Shown: positions 34,506 through 49,100 of the stretch, one piece after another
How the letters are laid out: each line of letters starts with the position of its first letter
How positions within the stretch are numbered: the stretch's first letter is position 1
NCBI RefSeq assembly: GCF_947623445.1
Contig: NC_135243.1
Coordinates: 6,946,501-7,010,500, forward strand
Direction: 5' to 3'
From: Clavelina lepadiformis
Lineage: Eukaryota > Chordata > Ascidiacea > Aplousobranchia > Clavelinidae
Length of the DNA: 64,000 nucleotides
Made by a program: the position numbers and the translations under genes
Notes under the pieces: model-generated
Databases searched by the model: none
What the model was told of the DNA's origin: nothing
The model's input: only the letters and a program-made list of their open reading frames with translations

Positions 34506-37172
34506 GAAACTTGTTTTCCCACAAAATCTGACGCTCTTCTCATATTTCAGACATCATCTTATAAAATTTAATTGATAAATTACGAGGGCTGTCTAGACTT
34601 GAAATGAAAGCAGAATACTTAGACGTTGTGGCCTATATAAAATACTGTATCAAGCAAAATTAAATAAAGTTTGCTTGCCATAATTCATATTCATGGTTAA
34701 CAACGGTAAACGCTGGAAAGTAATGGCCACACAGAATTTTAGAAGATCATCTTTTCGTTATTTGGACCGGGCTTTTCTGGTCAGGTTCGGGCCCGACCTT
34801 CGTATTCACACTCTGCCAAATTTTCATCGTAATTTCACTTTTTTTACACGAATATGCAATCGCACAGAGCTCAACTGAGAAAAAGGATAACAGTCAAAAA
34901 ACGGCATCAAAAATGACTCTGATTCATTTAGTAAATTTAACTTTCAGGCCTAATTCTGGCTTCAAATATATTTTCGGGTCCGGGTTAAAAAATATATGTC
35001 CCGTTTTTATATTACAGCTCTGGTTAAACTTGATCCGAAACTGGATCATTAAAAGCGAAGAAGGAAAATTCTGCACTGGCGTGAAACACCTAAAAATACA
35101 ATAAAACATCGGAATCATCAACAAGGCTATCGTTTTGATGTAGGAGGACTTCCTCGTGTGGTGGCAGGTTTTTCAGTGCATGCTTCTTTTCCATGACCTT
35201 TGTTCTACGCAGGGTCTAGCAATTACTTGTTTCTTGTTGGGATGATGATTTTGACACGCTTTTGTTTTCCAACGCATCAATGGAGATAGCTTTATGGTGA
35301 CTCTACTGCCAAATAAACTAATAGTTAAATAAAAGAGATCCATCGTATTGAGATAGAGATCCATAACAAAATATTACTTTTCAATGCTTATCAGGGGAGA
35401 TTGCTAAAATTTACTTATTGCAAGTCGTGTATAAGGGTTCAGTATGTAAGTTGCGTTTGTTGCAGTTACATAGCGTTTTTTGCTGAACAGGTGCAATATG
35501 TAACTGAGGATGAGATGGTTTCCATTTGGGAAGTTTAACACCATAATTTTACTTGCGTTAGCAAAATATTCATTAATGCTGAGCTGTCACTCGGGTAAGC
35601 ACTGTAAGCTGTACGCTGTAAAACGTTTTACCTAAACACCCCAAGCCATGTAACAATAAATCCAGTTTTAATTACATAAAAAATGAACGCGAAATAATGA
35701 TTGGAACCGTATAATTAAGAAAGGCAATTAAACAACTTCATGATTGTATTGCACACGCAATATAAGGTAATAGCTGGAATCAAACCTTTAAACAATACGG
35801 GCTACAGGACAACTACAGTTGAGAAAATTAAAGTGCATTAGGGGAATATGTCGCCCATATGGAAATCGAAGGCTTGAAAGTTAGAAATATTTAAGTAAAT
35901 TCAAAACCCAAGCATGATTATAAACGGCGGTAATGGTAAAATAAACACCTTTAAACACACTATGTTATTATTCTGAACAAAAGTACTCTAGTCATTGGGA
36001 ACTTGAATGGAACAGAGAACTTTTAAATCTACACCTTCTACAGCGTTGATATTTTGAACAGGATGTCCCGATCATTCTTTTAAGATGAAAATCAACGCTA
36101 CAGTACATTAATAAAGAAAAGCTTTAATCCAGATATGGCAAACGCTACTGCACAGATAAACAACAAAATTAAAACTCTGCAAATAAAGGGCAAAACAAAA
36201 ACTTCTAGGCTAAAGGTGAAGAACAAAAGCGATTTCGACAAATCTCAAGCATGGAATGTTAAACTAATGCTATTTAATATTGGAGTTAGCAATATTGCAC
36301 AAGTGCTTGGACCAAATATTTTGACAATTAATCTCCAATATGTCTTCCACAAACGGAGGCAGATTTAAAACGTCTACTGCCAAGCCAAGAAAAATCAGGA
36401 ATAGTAAGAACTAGTGTGATCCACGGGCTTGTTTAGAAACACAGATGCACGAATTGCAAACACTAAAATAAATCTTCAAAAACTTCAGAACGATATGCGA
36501 AATAAAGAGAGAGATCGAATAGTTGAAAAATACTAATAACAGCCGAGCAATAGTATTAAGCGCTACCAGTTATAACTGGCCCAAAACGTACCATGTCGTG
36601 GTTTAAATATCACAAGCGGCAATCTGAAACGTTCACACCATGGGTGGCACTACTGTTGCTATGCATTTAATTTCAACTAGCAAGCTTACGCGCAGCACAT
36701 CGCTTCGTAAAGCCAATCACCGTTAACATGTACACTTCTAACCAGCTTAATTTCGTTAATGGTTTTGGCTGGCGACCAATTAACAATAAGGTGAACTATT
36801 CACCATCGGTACACAGCAGAAAATGGTCGACGGCCATGCAGTAAGGCGAAAACTTGGACGTTTCAAGGAAATATAATTATCAGCACTCACTCATAAAATT
36901 GACTGCACGTCAACACGTACTCGGTGTCAAGCGACATCCGCGTCTGCTATGAGAAGCTTAGAATTTGGTATTTGGGCATGCGACTGCTAATGAATGTTAC
37001 TGCACGGAGCTATATTAAGCATAAGCGTTTCAGATATTGCCCTAATATAAACAGGACCAACTGCACGTGAAACTTGCTAGTTGAATGCATTTAAACAAAA
37101 TTAAACTATATACGATATCGAATCTTGCATATTTACATATTTTACGAGAACTGAAAAATACCATTACAAAAC
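34506..37172. other. Intergenic region downstream of PPP1R16
   Basis: No gene recognised. GC-rich words around 34765-34800 (CGGGCCCGACC) and 34975-34995 (GGGTCCGGGTT) suggest an old mobile element, but ends could not be set. An open frame at 36135-36368 has no recognisable domain. Confidence 0.4.
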
Positions 37173-40100
37173 TTAAAGTATAACGCAATTGCTTTTCCGG
37201 CGGACGCGTTTAGACGTACCGTTAAGATAGTTGTAAGTCGCCTTAAGCTCTGCTGGATTCTTTTCTGATTGTTCTGGAATGTTCTCAGTCGTCGGCGAAG
37301 GTGGCGCGCTTATTCTATTGGATTCGGCTCGGCGTTGTTTCAAATCGCTCAGAGTTTCACCTTGCTGGTTGTTTGGACCCTTATTGGTGGAGTAATTTTT
37401 ATCAAAAATCTTCTTTTTCAACCATCCCTTGGACTTCTTAGAGTCGTCAGACTGGTCCGCTGTTGAAGAAAATGAGTGCAAGGGCTCGCCCTGACCTGAG
37501 TTTGGTTTCGAGTCAGTGATAGTTTTTAAGGAGTCTCTTTCGTCGCTGGTTCTTGCTTGCGGGGATAAGTCACCATGATCGTCATTCGGTGACTCGTCAG
37601 AATACTGAAACAGAGAAAGGACTTAGTCAGCACATTTTCGCTTAAAATATTTAACTGAAAATAAACAAACCGTGCAAATTTCAAACAAGCCACTTGATTT
37701 CGGAATAATGTTCATTTGAGTATTAAAAATAAAACAAAAATCCTTGGAAGAATTTTCCTTTGACTTCAGTTTAAGACATGCAGCTACATAGTATTGTGTT
37801 TCAAATTCAAAGAAGTGTATATAAAGAAAAGATCTTTCTACATATAAGTTGGTTAAAAAGATTGACACAGGAAATTTATCATCTGTTTCAGGAATAAGCA
37901 ATGCTTTTTACTGGATTCAAACGGAAGATAGCTTACTGGTAAAAAGGAAAAAAGGTTAAAACAGAAATATATAAAAGTGGAATCCTCAAAGATAAAAAAT
38001 GACAAAATTCTTTCTCAAATAAACAAATAAGTTAGCCATTGCTAAATAAATCAAATAATTAATACTGTATAATGTACAGCATATATAATGTGCATAGATG
38101 GTTGCATAAAATCAACATTGAATGAAAGAAAAAACACAAGTTGATGGTCACAAACCGACTAGAAAAGCCTGCAGAAAATCTGCATTTTCTTACAGGAGTA
38201 TTCACACGAAACTTCTGGTTGTGAATTTTTTTTTTATAAAAACTGAGAAAATAGTAAACAGAAACAAATGAAAGTTGCAGGCAGAATAGATGACATGCCA
38301 GATCTTACCACACGTTAAAAGTTATTTTTCACTTTTATCCCGCTTTTTAAGCGACGGCAGTTTTATGCTGAAGAACTTGAAAGATTTCTTTGCCGTCGAC
38401 TAGATATTGCAGAAAAATGAAGATATTATCAGAATGGAGAAAACGTTTGACAACAGGCTTAAAATATACAAGTGACATAATGCAACTGATGACATGGGAT
38501 TATTATCAAATAAGGCAACTGCTGTGTAGTCATTTTCATGATGACAGGCGTTGAAATGATAAACGGTCAAGCGGTTGGATTCTATTTAAATGACGACATA
38601 AGCTAGGAAAGGCCTAACAAGCAATTTAGTGAAACTGAACTAGGTCAACACACATTGCTTACGGCTAGGCTGCAGTTTCAATTTTAACTATTCACTTTTT
38701 CTACCATTCTTAGAAGTCATTTCTAAATTTGAATATATTGTGGTGCGTGTCATTTAAAAAAGTTAACACTACAGTTTCCCAATCTCCACACAATAATTTT
38801 TAGCAGTAACTTTACAAGCCACGTAAATTTCAAGAACATAAACACAAATGCCAACAGCATCCAAGCATGCACTGAATAAAGCGGAGATAAGCTAAAAAGC
38901 TCAGTGGCAATGCTTCAAATGATTGGTGGGAACATGCCCACGATATTTATAGAGCAAATGATCATGTGCTGTAAGTGACTAAATAGGAAATTGGTGAAGC
39001 ATACACTGAAATTCCTATGCGTCACCTGATCGTGAAAAAGCATATCCACTATAGTAACGGCCTTAATTTATACAGAGAACTGCTTGGGCTTTGAGCCAAA
39101 GCTGCCACTTTTGTGTTTATTGTGTTCAATTAGGAAACTTCACACACCACCTACGCTTGTCCACTTATATGACATATGGGCTAAACAACTGAGAAAGTGT
39201 ATGCACAGTTTCAAGTAATAAATGCGTGCGTACAGTTGCACTGCGGTGTGTGCAATTACCGCACAAACATGCTATTTACATATGTAGAGGAATACACAAC
39301 ATGATAAGTTTAGCCTTAAATACAAACAAACTTTCATAATTGTTATGTCGAGTATATTACTTTTTCAGTAAAATGTTGAGTCTAAAGGTACACTTCAGTG
39401 CTTTTCGCTGCACTAAAAATCTTGTTGGCGTTTTAAGTAGTTCAACTTTGAAAACAAAATTGACCAAGGCAGCGACTTACTATATCTGTCCCAGTCTCTT
39501 GACCCTTTGTCCAATATTGGGCCTCAGATTGAGCTTCAACAGCTGAAATACCTTTTGATTTGTCACGTTTGCTTCTACCCTTGAATGATTGCCTGTAATG
39601 TTAAAGGATTTGAGATATAGTACAATAATAGGTTAAACTTAAAATGAATTGCAGAGTTTATATATATTTCATAAAATTAGGGGTTTAAAATTTGTTCTGT
39701 ATATGGTACATTCCTACACTTGGAATAATAACCTTATGCAAAATAGGGGCAGAAAAATTCAAATCTGTTGATATTTTCAAAAATTTTAGGATAATTCTGA
39801 GAATTTGATTTATCTGACCTATATTCCGAAACAGAGGATTTGCCAGTCTTACAAATAATTAATCAATGAATAGTACAATGAACTTGACCAATATGTTTAA
39901 CTATATACCAACTCCAGAAAGGTACTGGTTAACTAGTACATAAACAAAAAGTTTGCTTATAATTAAAAAAATTTTACCCTCGGTGGTTTGATTGTCTGCT
40001 GCCTGTACTACGTCCATTTAGCTTCGGAAAATTTCTTAGCAATTTATTTTTTCGGTCCTTCTGTGACTTTAGGAGTTTTTGGAGAACAACTTTTATTTCC

Positions 40101-43100
40101 TCATCTTCGGTTACATCTAAATACAAAGAAAAACAACTAAATGTTTTAAGTTTTAAATTTTTAACTTCATGAAATCCATGGAGTGAGATGATTAGGGAAA
40201 GTTTGGACATTGGATACACATCGATATTAAACAGCTGGAATTTTCAATTTAGATGATCACAAAGATTGTTTACAACGTTAAACATCGATGAAATTACGTG
40301 TATCATAAATACAAGGTACTTTCCAACTGTTGCAACAAAAGCACTCATGCAATGCATAAATGGCAGCCAAATTGTATGTATGCAAATTCCTATGGTTGGT
40401 AAACAAAATTTACAAGTATCACACAAACCAGATAACATTACAGGAACATAAAGAATGGATAATATGTCAAAATGTATACATATAAGTTTACCAAATGTAA
40501 GTAAGATGTTAAAATAAATTAATACATAAATGACATGGTCTTAAACTGATCCTACAAGCAACGTCAGGAGTACTGCTAGATGGAGTTAGTAATTCTTTAC
40601 ATAATTTATGATGCAAACAGGTACAGAGTGCAGTGACCTGGATAAAATGAGCATTTGTGCAATGGGGCAAAACCAAAAGCTAATCTGACTAAAACTCACC
40701 CACAGGAAGTTCTCCCAGACTGTTCTTAATAGAGGGATCAGCACTGTTTTCTATTCCTAAAATCTGCACAATCTCCAACTGGAAAAAGTTGTCAATATTA
40801 TCAAACGAGTTAAAGGACCAGCACTATGACCAGGAAAAATAATCATAATTAACTTGCCTTGTTTTTGTATTAAGTATATATGTGTTAAGTAGCACTGCAT
40901 ACAAATTAAAATGTTGCGTATGTTGTATTGTAGACAGTAGTAGTAATTTGTGTTGTGTTGCATTGTTGTAATTCTCATCCAGTGCATAGTTTTAGCGTAA
41001 AAGAAAACTCTAACCTGGCACCAACAAGCTGCTGCATGAAGAGGTGTCCAACCATCATTGTCTTGTGCATTAATCATGTTTGTTGTTCGTTGAAGGAAAA
41101 AACGAGTCAGATCGACGTAACCATTGGCAGCAGCAAGATGAAGCTATAAACAAAAAGTTATATATGATGACAAAAATTAAAATACCTGTATAACTTATTA
41201 ACCTGCCAATTCTTTGCGTGTGGAAACCTCCATATAACATGCAGTAAATATCTGAAGTCAACCCAAGATTTAATGCATGGTTCATAATGTACATATAAAT
41301 GGGACAATTTCTGCAAGGGGAAGTTTAAGCAGGAAAAATCTAATAAGCAAAAAGTTTTATGCAAACAAATTCGCTCATAAATCAACCACAAAGAAATAAA
41401 AAGGCATGTGAAAATACAGCAAATGCTAGAATAAACACCCTATTGGCAAACACAGCTGGACATCAACAAACTACTTTTAACCTGAAATAGCCAATAAGCT
41501 ACAAATACCTCCTGTAAGAAGGTAGTAAAAAGGAACATAACTGGTACGAAATACCATTTCATATGATACTGCAAATTTTTCAAGACAAGGACTTGTTTTA
41601 AAACCAAACTTCACTGAGCGAAAACCCGAGTTAACTGTTTTCAGTTAAAAAACAACAGAATTGGACTTAACTGTATTCTTGAACAAACCCACATAGTTTC
41701 ATATATACTTGTTGCAGTTAAAACCGACAAGCTTGTGCATGTGCATGTAAACTAACCAACAAAGAAGAAAATTGTCTTTACATTGAGTGAACAAGATACT
41801 AGGGTATACGCTTTAACTTTTTGGAAAAAGTTTTTCATAGTTTTTTATTAAAAAGTAGTGTATATGACAAACTTGGTTATAGGGCAGAAATTCCAAGGAC
41901 TAAAGTTAAGGTATATGCAATCAATAATGAATCATTACCAATGTGTAGTCTATGCAGTTTTTATAGTCACGAAACAAGAGCTTGGAACAATAAGATTGAC
42001 TTCAAATACACAAAATGTTTTGTGCCTTGTGCTTGCGTTCATTGCAAGACCACACAAATCAATAAATTACCAGAATATAATCCAACAATTTACAATAGCC
42101 ACAAGCAAAAATGAAGCCACCAAAAACATTCTCAGACAGCTTATAAGGAAGGAGTAACACAAAGGAAAAAACAGTTAGAACTAGACAGATGTCTAGAATA
42201 AAAAGTCTTGGGCCAAGTATTCTCTGCTTTCTAGCCGGATTGTTATGAGAAATATTATGTAACACATCCATTCTGTGTGTCTGACTGTAGCCATATGATT
42301 ATTTAAGGCGTAAACTGTGATATACGAGTACTGTACATATCACTTGGTGAAACATACAAAAGTACAAAGTAGAAAGATTTATAAAACGCAGCAATGTAAT
42401 GTCTTCACTTTATGACATGTCATAAAACCCAAACTTGACCCTAAAACCATATTGTTTTGTTGACCTTTGGCAGCAGCAATGCGAGCGATGCAATACAGTC
42501 GAAGACACAATATACATTTAATTAAATCAAGTATGAGCTCTAAAATGTTCAATCAATCAACCATTTAGTCCAAAAGCGCGATGGGGACAAAAAATTAAAC
42601 CAGTTGCTACCAGCACGGGAAAAAGTGACAAAGCCGAAAAGGCTTAAATGTGCTCAAAACTAATTAAGGTAATAATTGCTGGTAACAACTAGCATGGCCA
42701 CTAAACCCATTTAGAGTTAGAACTAAAAATTGCTATGGTACTTGTACCTTTTTCATTATCATAAGTAAACAACTAAACATGCCTTAGATATGACTTTTCA
42801 AACTGACTGATATTGAGAAGTTCAAACATTTTCAACTCTCTTTAAAATTAACAACCAGCCGTGAAATAAATTTCAATCTTTAAAACAGAAACCGAAATCA
42901 ACTATATACTAGGGATGTGCCAAATCGAACACGAATCCGAATATTACCCACGAATATTGACTTTTTTGCTATTCTCATAAATCCGAATCTTAACTGCGTA
43001 TTCGGGTTGAATAATCCATCACTGCATTTGTATTGTATTGGATTCAAAGAATGAATGTTATGTAACGAGATGTGAGTTTATTTATTACCAAGTTCAAGTG

Positions 43101-46100
43101 AAAATAAAAAAACATTTGAGCTGAAAGATTTATTTACCAGGTAAAAGGTTGCAATAGTTTTGTTGAATATTTACTCGATCTAAGGACGACAATACCTTAA
43201 CTTTATGGGTTCGGATTTGATTCGGAATTGCATGAATATTAAAATCTATTACTCGTATTCTCACGAATCCGAATCTTTTTCAATTTGGAACATCCCTAGT
43301 ATATACTTAACAAAGTGCAGTTGATTTGATATGCAATAAACAAAATAACCATAAAAAATACAACAACTTACAGTAGTTGCACCAACACTGTCCCTCGTAG
43401 TGATGTCTCCGCGATTGTCTAAAATTTGTTTTAAATCATTTATTATTTGTTTCTCTCTCGCCGTCCTTGCAATGTTAATTTGTTCTTGGGTGATTCCTGC
43501 AATTAAAGAAGAAAAATTGGGAATTTGAGAACTGTGGAAATTTTCGCTTTATAATAGGGTTTATATGTACTGGTGTAAAGATACTGTTGCTATCGGCCTT
43601 AGGTAATAACATGTAAGAGTGATAATAAACACGATAGTACGACACAGATATAAGCTATGCAAATTTACAATGCACTTGTTCAAACAGTGACACTGATTCA
43701 AACATGTGCCGATACATCGAGGAAAAAACTGGTAGTTGACTAGTGATAGCATAGAAAGTACCATAGCAACTAATACAGTTATAAAGAGAACGGAAAAGAT
43801 ATTAACCTACACATATATGAGAACCAGGCTAAAATACTGTTTATGTGCACAGATAATCACATAAAAATGTACTTCATTCCGAAGAAATTTCTCATCTATT
43901 CCAATAGTTAACAAGAAGCTATCAAAATAGCGTCATTAGCTTTACAGGGTAGTCTAATTACTAGATTTCATATCACAAAAATTTGCTACAATTTCATATA
44001 CTGTATATTACTTTTAGGTAGTTTAAAACGTAGGCCATATTAAATGTCAGACGAAAAGGATTTCCCAGCATAAACAATATATAACAGCAGTAACACGCAA
44101 ACCAGCATTTGGGCTTTTTATATGCAATGTTAGAATCAACCTTTGGTTATACCAAGTACCCTTAAAGCGACGTAATGCCCGTAATACAATACATACACAA
44201 GTCAGTAGTCCACATAAGCGGAACTGTAACCTGAATGAACGTCACTTTAAGAAAACAACAATTGGTGAGGTGGAAATCTAGGAAGAACCAAGAATGAATC
44301 ATGTCTTTTGGCCATCCAGGCAATGGAACCATAACTCTACGAGACTACCATTATGTTATTTTATCAACAGTGGGCAATCTAGTTTTGTTTGCAATTGGCA
44401 TTGTAGCCCTTGAATTTAATCAACACATGGCAATAACAACCACATATGTTACAACCACAACCACAGCAATGTTACTAAACCATTGACTTTAGCTATAAAT
44501 ACGCCAGCATGAATTATTAAAATATCATTTATTGCTCAAGCATTGGAACATCAGTGTATCTTTGAGGCTTTTGTGTAGAAGGAAATGATAAGAAAACTAC
44601 ATACGTATAGAGACATATTTGTATGCATTTTATGGTAAACAGCAATTGATTCTAGTGTCACTTACTTAGAGGTGATGTGATTAACCTCTGTTTATTTTTG
44701 TGCTATTTAGTTGTTTCTCTCATGCAGTCTGGGTATTGTTATATATTGCTATTCCCCAAACCTATACCACTCATACACTATGTAGAACAGACAACTAGAT
44801 TGTCCAAAACTACAAAAATGTTTCTTTCCTTGACAGACACAAAGACATGTAAACAAAAATTAGGGTTTTACTTTTAATTTCTGATCCATTTTTCCTGTAA
44901 CTTTTTGTTGGTTGCTAACAAAAGTCACAGGCTATGTAATAACCTATTATGTAGAAAAATGCTGAAATTAAAGAAAAGCTTCAAAGCAATTGTAATCCAG
45001 GGTCAGGCCCAACTCACAACGAAGTTGAAAGAATTGGATTCAAATCAGTTCACTTTGATGCTTTTAACTGTTACAATCCATTTAAGAAATCAAGGCAAAT
45101 ACAGAAAAAAAAAGATTAAAACCCAAAATAGAAAGTACTTTGTATTATAATCCGAAAACTGTTACAATCCATTTAAGAAATCAAGGCAAATATAGAAAAA
45201 AAAAATTAAAACCCAAAATAGAAAGTACATTGTATTATAATCCAAAAACTGTTACAATCCATTTAAGAAATCAAGGCAAATACAGAAAAAGAAAAATTAA
45301 AACCCAAAATAGAAAGTACATTGTATTATAATCCAAAAACCCTTTGCTGATGTAGCAAGTTCAATACGGTTTTAAGTGGTACTATGTGCTGATCATAATA
45401 ATCACATAAAAACTGGCTGAATAGATATGTAAAACATCTAAAACAACTAACCATGTTTGGCCATGGCTTGCTCGATAAATTCCAACACGTCATCTTCTTC
45501 GCTGATGTCGTAAGGCATGTTGTGATCAGCATTCAAAGCAAGTAAATCAGCACCACTAAAAAACAATTAGCAATTACACAATAAAAACAGTATCCACAAA
45601 TATGAGCGTGTGTTAAGCCTTCAGGAAATCTTACTGTTTCACCAGGATCTCTGCAATATTTGTATGCCCGCAGGTGCAAGCTGCATGCAGTGGGGTCCAC
45701 ATTTCACTGTCAACTGCATTCACGTCAGCCTTGTTTTCCAAGAGAAGCTCAACAATATCTTCAAAGTTGTCAATGCAGGCCTGATCGAAGATTCATTTTA
45801 AAGTGAAAGCAGAAAAAATTTCAAAGAGAAAATCAGCTGGACGGTGAAAACAAATAAATACTTGATAAACTTACGTGTGACAATTTAATAACTGTTAAAC
45901 TTTCTGAAAGGAGTATTTATAACATTAAACTGTCTACTTAAAATTTGGGGCTATGATTTTAGAAATATATATATATAGAGAGAGAGAAAGAGAGATTTTA
46001 AAGAAAAAAACATGATATATATCTATGATCCAACATATCTATGATAGAGGTTTTAAAACTCCTTTATTTAATCACAGATGCCACATTTCTAGTTTTGGCT

Positions 46101-49100
46101 TTACACAACCAACACATAATATTAAGAATCACATGTCTTGAAATTACATACTTTTATCTATCAAGTTAAAGAAAAAACAAACAATTTAACACTCAACAAG
46201 TAAACCTATACCGAAAAGCTTTCTATTCATACACGAATACCTGTGTATGAGGATATGTGCTGGCTTATTTACAGAAACAAATTTGAACAAGTGAAAATTT
46301 AACCTGGTGCAAAGCAGTTAATCCGTCTTCATTCGCCTCATTTGGATTTACTTCATGTTTTAGCAAAACTTGCACTAGAAACCAAAATCAAGATGAAATA
46401 ATTAAATATTATTATCATAATTCTTGTAGAAATTCATTTTTACCTGTTTGGTTCATTTGTGACATTACATTATACATATAATACCCTGTTTAAATTTACA
46501 CTATTCATAAATGCGTGACGACAGATCCTATTTAAGTCAGGATTGTGAGTGTTCGTAATATTGCATGAAACGTTTTCACTGTTTATGTTTATCAAATGTT
46601 TGCTGTTTAGTGTTTAATTGCATTCTTCAACCATACACAGTTACACACATAGATTTACAAATTTATAACGAGTTAATGCAAAAGTATGACAGGAAAGCAA
46701 AACAGGAACAGTAACTTGTACCCATGAGAGCCAGAGTAATAGAAAGTGAAAAACAGAGAAGTTCATATATGTTTATGTTTTACCTTCTTCGTAATCATTC
46801 CTGGCTGCTGCTTCCAACAGAGTTATACAGTCACCAAATTTTACAGTTTTGGAACTGTTGTCATTTAGTTTGTCTTTTGTCATTCTGTTATTGTTGCTTG
46901 CTAACCGTCGTTCGTACTCATTCCACTGCATGATTTGTTCTGTTCGTCTTTTCTGAGCATAATTCAACCTAAACAAATAAAAAATATGAGCATTTACCTA
47001 TTACCAAGAGCTGTCTAAAATGAAATACAGTGTAACAAGGAAATGCAGCAAAACTTACACCTACACAACTACACAATAATCTTGCACTGTACCAACTTCA
47101 CTGCAAACTAACAGTGCAAATTGCTGTTACACTGTACAGTATTATAACATAATTTATAGAATTTCACCACACGCAAAACAGAAACATTATCCCATTTATA
47201 AATCAAGCGGATATGGGCCAATACAAACCAAAACAGATTTGTGCGAACACAAGTAGAATTTTGCTTAAAAAAATTAATCAAACTTGTAGGAAATGATGAT
47301 CATTATGGTTGGGACAATGTTATTTTAGAGTAAAGAACATTTACCAGACAACTTTACACATTTAGTGAAGATACAGAAATTTAACACGATCAACACTTCC
47401 TCGTAATAAAAATTTTTGAAAACAAAGCAACGTTCTAGCAATTCTTCCATCATGGTGTACACCTAATTAGAGAAAATTTTAGAGGTGCGCTGAACTGCCA
47501 GGTTTATGCGAATCCTAATATCTTGTTTCCGATGAACCCGAAATTATTTGTATCCATTTGCCGTGGCTCAATTTTAGTGTCAGTTGAACACGCCTTTAAC
47601 ACCAATACATACCATTCATATAGCTTGTCTTTGCAAAATTGTTTTAATAAGTTTATCATTACACACTTAATCCTTACAAGCAGTATAAAACACTTAGCAA
47701 TCATTTGGATATCTCAAGCACCTTTTATTTTAATTTTTCTCTTTGCCTGGGTGCATCACCAGCTTCGTTTGTTATGATTAACATAACAACTTTTTCCCTG
47801 ATAGAAAGCCTGTTTGTCTGCTAATAACTTGGCTAACGATACTAAATATTTTTCTGAAGAAATTTTTCACGGCTTATAATAATGCGTACCTGGTCAAATA
47901 TTAATTTTAAAATAATTTCCACGAGTAAAGCAACAGACTCACTCAATGCTGCTCCAATTGTTTTGGAAAAAACTGTCCTTAAAAAACATGACCAGATTGT
48001 TAAGTTGTTGAAATGAAACACAACAGTAAGCAAGGCAACATTCTTATATCACATCATAGGAATGCAGCAAGTTAATCTTGTTTTATTTAGCTAAAGTGCC
48101 AAAGCTAAAGTGCTTTTCTGGTATCAGTGCAGAGCGAATGCAATTAAGTTTGTTAAATGAAATAAAATTTGTTGAATTTTTTTTCATTTTTGGACCAAGT
48201 TATGACCAAATAATATTCAGTATCGTTGCAAACAATACGTCACCGAAATATAATTGAGCTTATATCAAAACCTGAAGAAGCAACCCCAAGCTTTTGTTTA
48301 TATAAATAATTAACTTTTGAGATGGTATTGTATTCTCTTTTGTTATATCGTTGAGGTTAACACAGTTCTGCCAGCCAAAATCAAATCTTCGATACTAACA
48401 GTATTGTGACCAGTGTTTTTTTTAAGGTGTTTTGGGGGACCGAGCTTTTGTTTATATAAATAATTAACTTTTGAGATGGTATTGTATTCTCTTTTGTTAT
48501 ATCGTTGAGGTTAACACAGTTCTGCCAGCCAAAATCAAATCTTCGATACTAACAGTATTGTGACCAGTGTTTTTTTTAAGGTGTTTTGGGGGACCGAAAC
48601 GGTCCCCCAAATTTCTCCAGCGGTTTCCCAAAATTTGGACTTGCAAGACTGGACAAGCAAATATGGCTATTTTTTGGTATTTAAATGAAACACTTGCGGC
48701 CTCTTAAAACTACTTAGCGGTCACCCAAACCAAACGTTAAAAAAAAACCTGATTGTGACTAAACCAAACATAACTAAAGAGTGAAACAAACTTAATGATG
48801 CGTTTTTGCTTTACTGCAAGTGTACGTAACAACAACATTAAATGGGTGTATAATAAAACGAACATTTTGCTCTGATTTAATAAAAGCAAGAAAATCATGG
48901 ATCGATTAACGCGATTTGAACTTAGTTTGACGTAAAAACTTCCCCTGATGGAGCTGAAACTTTGTAAACATTCATACAATAAATTCGTAGACAAACAGTA
49001 CACATTATTATTGATACGTTACATTATTGATTTATTAATATTCACCGAATATATTCGAGTGGCACATCCTTAAAATATATTGATGAAAATTTATGGCTTG

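Noticed and set aside
34740..35000. Another mobile element marked by GC-rich CGGGCCCGACC and GGGTCCGGGTT words
   Set aside because: The words are suggestive, but no inverted termini or target duplication could be found, so no boundaries are supportable.
36135..36368. ATG-initiated 77-codon frame rich in lysine
   Set aside because: No recognisable family, no splice or polyadenylation context, and lysine and asparagine richness is expected from AT-rich sequence.
41821..42157. Two overlapping plus-strand frames with several CxxC pairs
   Set aside because: They lie in a PPP1R16 intron, overlap in different frames, have no domain or splice context, and the longer one lacks an ATG.
45140..45331. 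Frame with repeated TVTIHLRNQGKY peptide
   Set aside because: Runs through the 90-bp tandem repeat; an artefact of the repeat.
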